Of a DNA stretch of 64,000 nt, positions 1 to 8,953 are shown in pieces. The translations under genes were made by a program, and so were the position numbers. Source of the stretch: Hyphococcus sp. (GTDB lineage Bacteria; Pseudomonadota; Alphaproteobacteria; Caulobacterales; Parvularculaceae). The DNA lies in assembly GCA_028281665.1 (NCBI GenBank), contig JANQJK010000016.1, forward strand, positions 372,001-436,000. The letters are read 5' to 3'. Under the pieces are notes generated by a model. It was not told the origin of the DNA and made no database searches. It worked only from the letters and a program-made list of their open reading frames with translations. How positions within the stretch are numbered: the stretch's first letter is position 1; every line of letters begins with the position of its first letter.

Positions 1-1435
1 CCAACTTGGTATTTGGACCAGAAGGAGCGCGAATGACGAATGCGTCGATTTCGGTGAGGCTGCCTTCGGTCAGGACCTGTCTTCCGGCGTCGTCGGTTCC
101 AAAAAGGCCGGCCTTGCCGAACACTAAATAGGCTTCGCCGGGGGTGCCGCCGATCCCTGGCGCTCCGATAATAAAGTCGTCAAACCCGTCGCCGTTGACG
201 TCGCCGGCGGCGGAAACGCTTTGACCAAGGTCTCCGCCGTTGCCTTGCACGACAAAGCCGTCGGCGGCGGACAGGGACGCCAGATCGATGACCTGTCGGG
301 CGTGACCGGCGGTGACAACCTCGCTTCCGAAGCCGCCGGCCTTGCCGTACACCACGTAAGTCTCGCCGGCGCCGCTGCCGCCATCCGGCGCCCCGATAAT
401 AAGGTCGTCAAACCCGTCGCCGTTGATGTCGCCGGCGGAGGAGACGCTCTGGCCTGCATCATCGCCGGCGGCGCTTCCCTGGAGGATAAAGCCTTCGGCG
501 GCGGAGAGGCTGGTCAGGTCGATGATTTGGCGGCCGGCCCCGTCCGGGTTTCCAAACGCGCCGGGACCGCCGAACACCACATAGGCTTCGCCGGCGTCGC
601 CGTTCGCCTTGTGCGCCCCGATAATCATGTCGTCATAACCGTCGCCGTTAATGTCGCCGGCGGAAGATACGCTGGTGCCGGCATTGTCTCCTGTGTCATC
701 GCCGATGATGATGAACCCGTCTGCGGCGGAGAGGCCGTTGACATCGATCACTTGGCGCCCGGAAACCGCGGTCCCGAAACCGTCAGCCTTGCCGAAGATG
801 ATATATGTTCCGCCCTCCGGGGAGCTGCCCCGGATTGAACCGATCATGACATCGTCATAACCGTCGCCATTGATGTCGCCGGCGGAGGAGACGTCCCAAC
901 CGACATTGCCGCCGAAAGTTTCGCCCCGAACGACAAATCCATCGGCGGCAGATAGGGACCCCAGATCGATGACCTGGCGGGCGTGACCGGCGGTCGTGAC
1001 TTCGGTTCCAAAAACGCCGGCCTTGCCGAAGATGACATACCCGTTGCCGGTGTTGTTGACGGTTCCCCATGCTTTTGTTGCGCCGACGACGATATCGTCA
1101 TAGCCGTCGCCGTTGATGTCGCCGGCGGAGGAAACGCCTGCGCCTGCCTCGCCATATCTCACATTCTCGCCCTGGATAATGAAGCCGTCGGTGCTGGAAA
1201 GGGCGGTCAGGTCGATAATTTGCCGGCCCGAGACATCGGTTCCAAAGCCGCCGGCTTTGCCGAACACCACATAGGCTTCGCCCGTATTGTTGAAGCCGGC
1301 GTCATCGCCCAAGCGGGCGCCGACGATGAAATCGTCATAACCGTCGCCGTTGATGTCGCCAGCGGAGGAGACGCTGGCGCCGGCGATGTCGCCGGCGGCG
1401 TCTCCCCGAATGACAAAACCCTGACTGGCGTTGAG
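1..1435 (-). repeat. FG-GAP repeat array B (at least 6 units, truncated by window)
   Basis: A second run of the same FG-GAP unit, with DINGDG motifs near 1350, 1115, 875, 645, 425 and 200, and a further unit starting at the left edge. Unit length and sequence match array A closely, so the two blocks probably arose by duplication of a propeller-sized unit. Confidence 0.8.
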
Positions 1436-4400
1436 GGTGCTGGTCAGGATCACCGGGGCCGGTTCAAAAACGTCGTTGACAGTAATCTGAACGTTTTGCG
1501 TTGTTGCGTTGGTTCCGTCCGAAGCTTCAACGGTGATGTCATAGACATTGTCGCCGTTTGCGTCGGCGGGGGTCTCGAAGTCAGGCGACGTTTTGAAAGT
1601 GACGGCGCCGGTTGTCGCGTTGATGTCAAAGAGATCGTTGTCGCCGCCTGCGGCTAGGGAATAAGTGACGGTGTCGCTTACATCCGCATCCGTCGCGGCG
1701 GCGGTATAGGCCGCCGTTGTGGTGAGGAGATTCTCATTGACGGAAGCGCTTGCGCCGGAGGTAAAGACCGGATTGTTGTCGTTGAGGTCGTTGACGGTAA
1801 TCTGAACGTCCTGCGTTGTCGTGATCCCGCCGTCCGAAGCCTGTACGGTGATGTTGTAGAGATTGTCTGCGTTCGAATCTGTCGGCGTCTCGAAATCGGG
1901 CGCGATCTTGAAGGTAACGGCGCCGGTTGTTGCGTCGATATCGAAGCGAATGTTGTCGCCGCCCCCGGCGAGGGAATAGATAAGCGTATCGCTGTCGGCG
2001 TCGGTTGCGGCGGCGGTGTAAACGGTTCCGGTCGCGTTTTCGTCGAAAACGGCGGTTCCGCCGGAGATGAAAACCGGGGGTGCCGGAATTGTTGCAGTTA
2101 TGCCCTGTTCGATGCGCAGCTCAATATTTCCATTGGCGTAGATATCATATGTAACGCCGCCTTCGGTGACGCTTGTTCCGAGGGTCCAGCCAATATCCGT
2201 GAATTTGACAGTGTCGTCGGCGTCGCCGCGAATGGAAACAGGAATGCCGCCGTTGCTGCGTTCTTCCGTAAGGCCGGACAAAATGGGCGCGCTGAGTAAA
2301 AGCGTGTTCGCGCCGGTTCCCGATATGTCTATTGTTTCTATACTGCGCACGTCGCCTGTGGAAGGCGCCGTGAGGTTCAGGTCAAAGCCGGCGCCGTCAA
2401 GGCGCAGCGTATCGATACCTGTCCCGCCGTCGATATCGGCGAAGGCAAGGTCGGAGACGGTGATGATATCGTCGCCGGCGCCGCCGCGGATAACGTCTGC
2501 GCCGCCATTGCCGTTAATCGTGTCATTACCGGCCTTGCCGATAAGTATGTCAGCGCTTGCCGAGCCGTCGATGAGTTGACCGGCGGTCGTAACGCCGCCC
2601 GCGCCGCCATAGATGACATAGGCTGTGCCGGCGTTGGCGTTGCTGTTATCCGCACCGATGATAAGATCGTCAAAACCGTCGCTGTTGACGTCGCCGGCTG
2701 ATGAAACGCTTTGTCCGGCGTTGTCGCCGGCGGCTTCCCCTTGAATGATAAAGCCTTCGCCGGCAATGAGGTTTGCAAGATCGACGACCTGACGGGGGTG
2801 TCCCTCAGCCGTGACTTCGGTCCCGAAGCCGCCGGCCTTGCCGAACACCACATAAGCGCCGCCGGCGTCAACGCCGCCGCCGTCATTGTTTCGGGCGCCG
2901 ACAATCATGTCGTCGAAGCCGTCGCCGTTGATGTCGCCGGCCGAAGAGACGCTGACGCCGGTTTGATCGTCCATAGCGGCGCCCTGGAGGATAAAGCCTT
3001 CAGCGGCGGAAAGGCTGGTCAGGTCGATGACCTGGCGGGCATGACCGCTGGTGATGACTTCGGTTCCAAAGCCGCCGGCCTTGCCGAACACCACATAGGC
3101 TTCCCCGGCGTTGGCGCCGCCGTCGTCGCCATTGAGCGCGCCGATAATCATGTCGTCGAAGCCGTCGCCGTTGATGTCTCCGGCTGATGATACGCTGTAA
3201 CCGGCGTAGTCGCTTGCGCCGTTCCCCGCGATGATAAAGCCCTCAGCGGCGCTCAGCTCGGCGAGGTCAATGACCTGGCGAGCCTGTCCGGAGGTGACGA
3301 CTTCTTTCCCGAAGCCGCCGGCGCCGCCGAACACCACATAAGCTTCGCCGGAGAGGAAGGCGCCGTCGTCGCCCCAGCGCGCGCCGACAATCATGTCGTC
3401 GAAGCCGTCGCCATTGATGTCGCCGGCGGAGGAGACGCTAAAGCCTGCATTATCGCGAGATTCATCGCCCTGGATGATAAACCCGTCGTCAGCGGAAAAG
3501 CTGAAAAGATTGACGAGGCCGAAACCGTCCGCCTTGCCGAACACGACATAGGCTTCGCCGGCGTCGAAGGAGCCGTCGTCGCCATAAGGGGCTCCGACAA
3601 TCACGTCATCGAAGCCGTCGCCGTTGACGTCTCCGGCGGAAGAAACGCTGAAGCCTGCTTCATCGCCGTTTCTATCACCCCGGACAATGAACCCGTCGGC
3701 GGGGGGCAGACCGGACAGATCGAGGACCTGGCGGGCGTGACCGTCTGTGACGACTTCGGTTCCGAAGCCGCTTTCCTTGCCGAAGACGATATTCGCTGCG
3801 CCTCTGTTAGAACCGCCTTTGAGCGATCCAACGATGAGGTCGTCAAAGCCGTCGCCGTTAATATCCCCGCCTGAGGAGACGCTTGCGCCTGCCCGGTCGC
3901 TGTGTCCGGCGCCATCGATAATAAAGCCCTCGGCGGCGCTGAGGCTCGTGAGGTCGATGACCTGGCGCCCTGCGCCGTCGGTCGTTCCGAAACCGCCCTC
4001 CTTGCCGAACACGACATAGGCTTCGCCGGCGCGGCTCGCCCCCTCAGGGGCGCCGATAATAATGTCGTCATATCCGTCGCCGTTGATATCGCCGGCTGAG
4101 GACACGCTGCGGCCGGCGAAATCGCCGGCGTTGTCGCCCTGGATGATAAAGCCCTGGCTGCCGGAAAGCGCCGCCAAGCTGATCGCCGGCGCCGGTTCAA
4201 TAAGATCGTTTACCGTAACGGCGACGTTTTGTGTTGCCGTGCTCTTTCCGTCCGAAGCCTGGACGGTAATATTATAGATATTGTCGCTGTCAGCATCGGC
4301 GGGGGCCTCGAAATCCGGCGGGGTTTTAAACGTTACCGCGCCGGTATTGGCGTCGATGTCGAAGAGGTCGTTGTCGCCGCCGGCGGCGAGAGAGTAGGCG

Positions 4401-4984
4401 ATGGGGTCGCTGTCAGCGTCGGTTGCTGTTGCGGTGTATGCGGCGCTTTCATTCTCATCAACGAGTGTGCTTGAGCTTGAGGTAAAGACCGGCGCAACGT
4501 TCTGAGAGTTCGGGGTGTCGTCCCCGCCGGCAGCACTGATGGCGGCCGTTGCGCCGCCAGCGGCGGCGGCGCCTGCACCGATAACCGGCAGGCTTACGCC
4601 CGCGCCAGCCCCGGCTGCAGCACCTACGCCCGCCGCCGCCGAGAGAGTGGATGCGGCGGTGGAAGAAACCACAACGCCGCTCTGAGTGATGGTATATGCG
4701 GATTGCGCTATAGTGACAGTCTGCCCATTGGTCATGGCGACCTGGAGGCGGCCGTCGGCCAGCATGGTGAGATTACTGACTTTATCGAGAAGGTTCGCGT
4801 TGGAGAGCGCCCCCGGATCAAGGATGAGAGCAGCGTGTTCGCCTTGAGCCGCTGCCTGGTCGGCTAACAGCAAAGCTCCCGCAACGCCAGTCAAAGCAGT
4901 GACGCCTTTCTTGGAGCGGAAACCAGGCTTGTCAGTTTTGTTTGTATTGGTTAGTTTGTGCGGGAGAGTCATTGTATGCCTCAT
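1..4984 (-). CDS. Giant FG-GAP / cadherin-like / RTX-type exoprotein (C-terminus beyond window)
   Basis: The frame is open from the start at 4984 to the left edge, at least 1661 codons, so the C-terminus is missing. Domain order: a positively charged N-terminus with a hydrophobic stretch at about residues 28-46 ending AAAQ; an Ala/Gly-rich linker (about 112-153); one cadherin-like domain (about 164-262); seven FG-GAP repeats (motif GDINGDGYDD, with YVVFGK following); RTX-like glycine-rich repeats (GGADVIRGGAGDD); two more cadherin-like domains; then at least six further FG-GAP repeats. DxNxDG loops bind calcium in integrin-type propellers. The type I exporter at 8954-13395 is the obvious candidate secretion route, and RTX repeats fit that (inference). 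AGGA lies 5 bases before ATG 4984; ATG 4972 in the same frame is an alternative. Probable role: secreted adhesin or matrix protein; ligand unknown. Confidence 0.85.
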   Translation of the reverse strand, partial: MRHTMTLPHKLTNTNKTDKPGFRSKKGVTALTGVAGALLLADQAAAQGEHAALILDPGALSNANLLDKVSNLTMLADGRLQVAMTNGQTVTIAQSAYTITQSGVVVSSTAASTLSAAAGVGAAAGAGAGVSLPVIGAGAAAAGGATAAISAAGGDDTPNSQNVAPVFTSSSSTLVDENESAAYTATATDADSDPIAYSLAAGGDNDLFDIDANTGAVTFKTPPDFEAPADADSDNIYNITVQASDGKSTATQNVAVTVNDLIEPAPAISLAALSGSQGFIIQGDNAGDFAGRSVSSAGDINGDGYDDIIIGAPEGASRAGEAYVVFGKEGGFGTTDGAGRQVIDLTSLSAAEGFIIDGAGHSDRAGASVSSGGDINGDGFDDLIVGSLKGGSNRGAANIVFGKESGFGTEVVTDGHARQVLDLSGLPPADGFIVRGDRNGDEAGFSVSSAGDVNGDGFDDVIVGAPYGDDGSFDAGEAYVVFGKADGFGLVNLFSFSADDGFIIQGDESRDNAGFSVSSAGDINGDGFDDMIVGARWGDDGAFLSGEAYVVFGGAGGFGKEVVTSGQARQVIDLAELSAAEGFIIAGNGASDYAGYSVSSAGDINGDGFDDMIIGALNGDDGGANAGEAYVVFGKAGGFGTEVITSGHARQVIDLTSLSAAEGFILQGAAMDDQTGVSVSSAGDINGDGFDDMIVGARNNDGGGVDAGGAYVVFGKAGGFGTEVTAEGHPRQVVDLANLIAGEGFIIQGEAAGDNAGQSVSSAGDVNSDGFDDLIIGADNSNANAGTAYVIYGGAGGVTTAGQLIDGSASADILIGKAGNDTINGNGGADVIRGGAGDDIITVSDLAFADIDGGTGIDTLRLDGAGFDLNLTAPSTGDVRSIETIDISGTGANTLLLSAPILSGLTEERSNGGIPVSIRGDADDTVKFTDIGWTLGTSVTEGGVTYDIYANGNIELRIEQGITATIPAPPVFISGGTAVFDENATGTVYTAAATDADSDTLIYSLAGGGDNIRFDIDATTGAVTFKIAPDFETPTDSNADNLYNITVQASDGGITTTQDVQITVNDLNDNNPVFTSGASASVNENLLTTTAAYTAAATDADVSDTVTYSLAAGGDNDLFDINATTGAVTFKTSPDFETPADANGDNVYDITVEASDGTNATTQNVQITVNDVFEPAPVILTSTLNASQGFVIRGDAAGDIAGASVSSAGDINGDGYDDFIVGARLGDDAGFNNTGEAYVVFGKAGGFGTDVSGRQIIDLTALSSTDGFIIQGENVRYGEAGAGVSSAGDINGDGYDDIVVGATKAWGTVNNTGNGYVIFGKAGVFGTEVTTAGHARQVIDLGSLSAADGFVVRGETFGGNVGWDVSSAGDINGDGYDDVMIGSIRGSSPEGGTYIIFGKADGFGTAVSGRQVIDVNGLSAADGFIIIGDDTGDNAGTSVSSAGDINGDGYDDMIIGAHKANGDAGEAYVVFGGPGAFGNPDGAGRQIIDLTSLSAAEGFILQGSAAGDDAGQSVSSAGDINGDGFDDLIIGAPDGGSGAGETYVVYGKAGGFGSEVVTAGHARQVIDLASLSAADGFVVQGNGGDLGQSVSAAGDVNGDGFDDFIIGAPGIGGTPGEAYLVFGKAGLFGTDDAGRQVLTEGSLTEIDAFVIRAPSGPNTKL
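2395..2560 (-). repeat. RTX-like glycine-rich calcium-binding repeats
   Basis: The minus-strand frame encodes GKAGNDTINGNGG, ADVIRGGAGDD and DIDGGTGIDTL, close to the GGxGxDxUx nonapeptide of RTX proteins. RTX repeats are typical of type I secretion substrates and fold on calcium outside the cell. Only about three to four units are present, between FG-GAP array A and the second cadherin pair. Confidence 0.7.
2585..4185 (-). repeat. FG-GAP repeat array A (7 units)
   Basis: There are seven tandem coding repeats of about 225-245 bp (75-80 residues). Each carries GD(I/V)NGDG(Y/F)DD, then AYVVFGK and a ...IDL..LSAA(E/D)GF segment. The motif recurs on the minus strand near 4090, 3860, 3630, 3410, 3170, 2930 and 2690. 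Seven units equals the blade number of an integrin-type beta-propeller, so this array may fold as one closed propeller (inference). Confidence 0.85.
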
Positions 4985-5588
4985 AAAGATCCTGTTTATC
5001 TGCAGTTGTGCTTAATTATCAGTGCAAAGATTAAAAATTAATGAGGATCATTGGTGAGATGAAGCTTGCATTATAATCTACACGAACTAAATGAATTGAT
5101 CGCACAGAAGGCAAAATGCAGCGCTGTCTGATTGATGAATATCAATACAGACTCACATGCGCGCGCGTTCACACCGTCGCTTGGAAAAGTTTTTTCCAAG
5201 TATTTTCAGCATTTGGCGTTGCCGTTGTTTCTAGACGGGTCAGGTGCCTATGTTCATTCTTTGCAGTGCCTGTCGTGTTTTCATATTTCGATGTGGGCAC
5301 TTTGGCAGCGGTTAGGGTAGAGCAAAGTTAACATGCGCGCTTTTTTGAGGCGTGCCGGCGGTAAATTTTAGAGCATGCGACCCCAAAATTTGCGGTGGTT
5401 CTATCTTGGCGATGCTAGACGTTGCTTTTCTCTTCTTCTGGTCGTCGCTAGTTAATCGACGTGCGTCCATTGGTGTTGGCCGCCATAGTATTTTCTACCT
5501 ATTACTTTAGGCCAAATGCTCTAAAGTTATTGCTCTAAAATTTAAAAAAGAATTCGAAACCCGCGCTGACTCTTGTAGTGAACCCAAC
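4985..5588. other. AT-rich divergent intergenic region with a 14-bp inverted repeat
   Basis: This gap separates the giant gene (minus) from tetR (plus) and should hold both promoters. The sequence TAAATTTTAGAGCA at 5362-5375 recurs inverted as TGCTCTAAAATTTA at 5531-5544, a perfect 14-bp match 155 bases apart, and a partial TGCTCTAAA lies near 5517. No convincing gene is present; small frames here lack ribosome binding sites. The paired sites could be regulator sites or decayed mobile-element ends. Confidence 0.5.
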
Positions 5589-6224
5589 ATGAATGGACGT
5601 GAGAAACAGAATCTGATCATCGAAACGGCGATTCGCCTGTTTAATGACACAAGCGTGGATGCAACGTCCATGCGGCAGATAGCGAGCGAGTGCAAAATAA
5701 GCTCAGGCAATCTGCATTATCATTTTCCTTCTAAGCAGGAGATCATTCGTTGCATTTTCAACGAGATGTTGAACATCATGCATTTGCAGTGGGATTTTTC
5801 TAAAGAACCGCGCGCAATCAGTAATGTGAAGTCATTGTACGAGCGGTATGTCCGGCTTGTGTGGAAATACAAATTCTTTTTTCGTGAGAAAGAGTGGATT
5901 TTTGCGCATGATCCGCAAATGGAAAAGAAATACACACAGTTAAGACAGGCGCTGATCCATGAAATGGAAAGTTATTACAATGAGTTTGTCGAACTTGGTA
6001 TTATCAAGCAGCCAGAGCCACCGTACTCCATATATAACATCGTTGTCTTGGGGTGGATATTTACTGACAGCTGGCTTGGGTTTGTCGAGTCTCGCGGTGA
6101 TACTTTTGAGGAGCATCACATAGAAGAAGGCTTCAGTCATGTGGAGGCCTTTATGCAACCATACATAAAGAAACCTGCCGCGTATGCAACCATACATCAA
6201 GAAAACTGCCGCGCACGAAATTGA
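5589..6224 (+). CDS. TetR/AcrR-family regulator with a frameshifted C-terminus
   Basis: A 211-residue TetR-type repressor. The N-terminal helix-turn-helix is clear (TSMRQIASECKISSGNLHYH, about residues 19-40), followed by an all-helical ligand domain with no recognisable subtype. It lies just upstream of the TonB receptor on the same strand and divergent from the giant exoprotein gene, so it may control either. Its last 23 or so residues are abnormal: a 31-bp tandem duplication at 6153-6214 shifts the frame. Without the second copy the protein would read MQPYIKKTAAHEID... and end at 6264 with about 214 residues. The DNA-binding part is untouched, so function may persist. The ribosome binding site is weak. 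Confidence 0.85.
   Translation: MNGREKQNLIIETAIRLFNDTSVDATSMRQIASECKISSGNLHYHFPSKQEIIRCIFNEMLNIMHLQWDFSKEPRAISNVKSLYERYVRLVWKYKFFFREKEWIFAHDPQMEKKYTQLRQALIHEMESYYNEFVELGIIKQPEPPYSIYNIVVLGWIFTDSWLGFVESRGDTFEEHHIEEGFSHVEAFMQPYIKKPAAYATIHQENCRARN
6153..6214 (+). repeat. 31-bp tandem duplication in the tetR 3' end
   Basis: Unit 1 is 6153-6183 and unit 2 is 6184-6214, both starting ATGCAACCATACAT; 28 of 31 bases match. The length is not a multiple of three, so the downstream reading frame changes. The alternative frame through unit 2 continues open to a stop at 6262-6264. Confidence 0.85.
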
Positions 6225-6375
6225 TGCACATAAAATTTCTGCATCAACGAATGAAGTTGCTTAATGTCTACGCAAAATTTTCTGCAGGCATTGTGCATGA
6301 AGGCGGTGAAGATAGCTACAGTATATTGTTTTCTTATTTTATGAAGCGTTCACAAGTTAGTATGAGGGTGTAACT

Positions 6376-8934
6376 TTGAGAATCGTAGTAACGGGTTTCA
6401 GTATTGTCGCCTCCTTTTTGCCCGCGGCGGTTTTGGCTGAAAGCAATATGGTCGTTGTAGATGAGGTCATTGTCACCGGTGAAAAAAAAGACCAGTCTCT
6501 TCAGGAAACTATTACCTCTGTCGGTTTAATAAACGGCGCACAGCTGGAACGCGATGCGATTGATTCTCTTGCTAACAGTCTCAGCTATATTGCAAACGTA
6601 AACCTCGGAGATAGTGAAGGCGGTTTTTCTATCCGCGGTATTCCGTTTGATACGCTGCTCGGCGCCGGATCTTCGCCGCTCGCGCAAATCTATATTGACG
6701 ATGTCACGATTGGCGATAAAGCGACGCGGTTTGGCGTCGATTCGATATGGGATGTCTCTCAGATTGAAATTCTGCGCGGCGCGCAATCAACCGTCCAGGG
6801 ACGTAATGCGCTAGCCGGCGCTATTATTATCCGTACTCAAGATCCGACCTATGAGTGGACAGGCAAGGCGAGAGCGATCTGGCTGTCTTCTGATAATGGC
6901 GACGAATACTCAGTGTCTTACGCCTTGGGCGGACCGATTGTTGACGATGTTTTAGCCTTCCGCATCGCTGGCGAGCGCCGCGAAAGCGATGGCTTCGTCT
7001 CAAATGTTGTATTGGGCGAGGAGGGGGCGGATTTTAACGATCAATGGCAGGGGCGGGTAAAGCTCTTGTTTGAGCCATCACACAATATCAGTAGCCTTTT
7101 CACGTTCAATTATAATGAGACATTAGTTGCCGATCGCGTGTCCGACCGTCGCTCACGGGATGCAAATGGGTTTGTCAATTTCAGCGATGTCGTTCCAGGT
7201 AATGAGTTTTTGCGTCAATCGTTCGTCGACGAACCGGATTTCAATAGCAATAAAAGTTATCACTATTCCCTGAAAACAAACTGGGATGTGTCGGATGCGA
7301 TCTCTTTAACAGTTATTTCCGCTTATAGTGTTTCGAATAACGATGAAAAAATAGACACGGATGGAACGAATCGCGACTCCTCACTTTTTCCTGAGGGTGA
7401 GATCATTATTGCAAACCCCTTCAATATACCGACGATACCTGACCGGCTGCCAAGATTTCGTGCGGCGGGCACGCAGCGTGAAGACCAGACCGTTTTTACG
7501 CAAGAGCTAAGAGCGTCTTATGACCGGGGCGGTCGATTACGTGGATTGATTGGCGGATATTATGCGGATTCCAGGGAGGATGAATTCAATTTTCCTCCAA
7601 GCGTGCAGACCGGCATACAAAATGTCGTTGATGGCGCGACCCGTCCAATTGTGCAAACGACATTGATTGAGCAATTGGCGCCTCTTCGCGGGGTTGCGGC
7701 GCTGGGAAACCCTGTCGCCGCTATACCGGCAGATGCGGCGGGTGATGCGCCGTTTGATGCGTTTATTGATAGCGCTGTGAATTCGACGGTCGGGGCGATC
7801 CTCGGCAATTATTCAGATCTCGGTGCTTTTGTGGCGTTAAGCAGCGAGCCACTGGATGTTCGAAATTTCGCCTTCTACATACAGGGCGAATACGATGTAA
7901 CAAATAGACTGATGGTCGGTTTTGGCTTGCGTTACGATAATGAAAGGCAGGACAGCGCCCTGACGCTTAGCGGCGCGCCTATCGGGTTGCCAGATCCTGC
8001 AACGCCTTTTTTGCCTGACGATTTTGAGCCAGCTTTTGTTCCTCTCGTGCAGGGCGCGCTTATCAACCTGAATGGCTTTTTTGAAGCGACATTAGCTGAA
8101 ACATCAACATCCACGACACAAAAATCAGACGCTTTATTGCCTTCCGGTTTTGTGCGTTTTTCCATTGACGATGCGCGTTCGCTTGGCTTTTCCGTGCGGC
8201 GCGGGTATCGGTCCGGCGGTGTTGATCTTAATATTCCTCGCCAGTTCGTGTCTAAATTTGGTTCAGAGTTTACATTGAACTATGAACTTGCTTTCAGATC
8301 TCTTTGGTTTGATAGCGCTTTGCGTTTTAATGCAAATGCTTTCTATACAGACTGGACCGACCAGCAGGTTGTCGTCGCTTTATCGACAATTCAGTTTGAT
8401 ACTGTCGGCTTCAATGTCGGTAGTTCAACGGTAAAAGGGTTTGAGACTGACATATCATGGGCTGCAACGCCGCACCTGACGTTACAAGGATCGCTTGGTT
8501 ATACGGATGCTGAATTTAAGGACTTTGACGTCGCGCTCGCTGAAGTCTTGATCGAGGCGCAAAGCCAACTGGTTCCGGTTGATCTGGAGCAAACGCTCGC
8601 TGCTTTCGAAAATCAGGAATTTAGCTTTGCGCCAAGCTGGTCTGGTGCTGCGCGAATTGCTTATACAGGGGATAGCGGATTATTTGGCGTTCTTGGCGCC
8701 ACCTATGAGGGTGAGTCTTTCGTGAATAACGCCAATAGCGGCGGCGAAACGTTTTTAAATAACGATAGACGGCTTTTGGTGAATTTTACTGCCGGATATG
8801 AGTTCGATTATTTTACGATTGCGTTCGTTGCGCGTAACCTGTTCGATAAAGACTATGTTGCGTCCGGCGGTAATGAGCTTGTTCGTCTTGGGACTCCGCG
8901 TGAACTTGGCGTTCGCGTTCAAGCAGCTTTTTGA
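6376..8934 (+). CDS. TonB-dependent outer-membrane receptor
   Basis: An 852-residue TonB-dependent receptor that would import a large or scarce nutrient across the outer membrane using TonB energy. It has a signal peptide (about 1-21, ending VLAES), a TonB-box-like DEVIVTG segment, a plug domain with SIRGIPFD and ILRGAQSTVQGRNALAGAI, and a beta-barrel ending in a terminal phenylalanine (RVQAAF). This is the layout of the broad class found in oligotrophic alphaproteobacteria; the substrate cannot be told from sequence. The start is TTG at 6376, preceded by GAGGGTG with good spacing. It follows tetR and converges with the type I secretion operon. Base composition is AT-richer than the core genes to the right. 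Confidence 0.9.
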   Translation: MRIVVTGFSIVASFLPAAVLAESNMVVVDEVIVTGEKKDQSLQETITSVGLINGAQLERDAIDSLANSLSYIANVNLGDSEGGFSIRGIPFDTLLGAGSSPLAQIYIDDVTIGDKATRFGVDSIWDVSQIEILRGAQSTVQGRNALAGAIIIRTQDPTYEWTGKARAIWLSSDNGDEYSVSYALGGPIVDDVLAFRIAGERRESDGFVSNVVLGEEGADFNDQWQGRVKLLFEPSHNISSLFTFNYNETLVADRVSDRRSRDANGFVNFSDVVPGNEFLRQSFVDEPDFNSNKSYHYSLKTNWDVSDAISLTVISAYSVSNNDEKIDTDGTNRDSSLFPEGEIIIANPFNIPTIPDRLPRFRAAGTQREDQTVFTQELRASYDRGGRLRGLIGGYYADSREDEFNFPPSVQTGIQNVVDGATRPIVQTTLIEQLAPLRGVAALGNPVAAIPADAAGDAPFDAFIDSAVNSTVGAILGNYSDLGAFVALSSEPLDVRNFAFYIQGEYDVTNRLMVGFGLRYDNERQDSALTLSGAPIGLPDPATPFLPDDFEPAFVPLVQGALINLNGFFEATLAETSTSTTQKSDALLPSGFVRFSIDDARSLGFSVRRGYRSGGVDLNIPRQFVSKFGSEFTLNYELAFRSLWFDSALRFNANAFYTDWTDQQVVVALSTIQFDTVGFNVGSSTVKGFETDISWAATPHLTLQGSLGYTDAEFKDFDVALAEVLIEAQSQLVPVDLEQTLAAFENQEFSFAPSWSGAARIAYTGDSGLFGVLGATYEGESFVNNANSGGETFLNNDRRLLVNFTAGYEFDYFTIAFVARNLFDKDYVASGGNELVRLGTPRELGVRVQAAF

Positions 8935-8953
8935 CTGCGTTTTTTCGGAAGGG

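Noticed and set aside
221-1657. Plus-strand open frames through the FG-GAP region
   Set aside because: They are antisense shadows of the repeat protein; the periodic codon bias makes all six frames open, and they lack start signals and domains.
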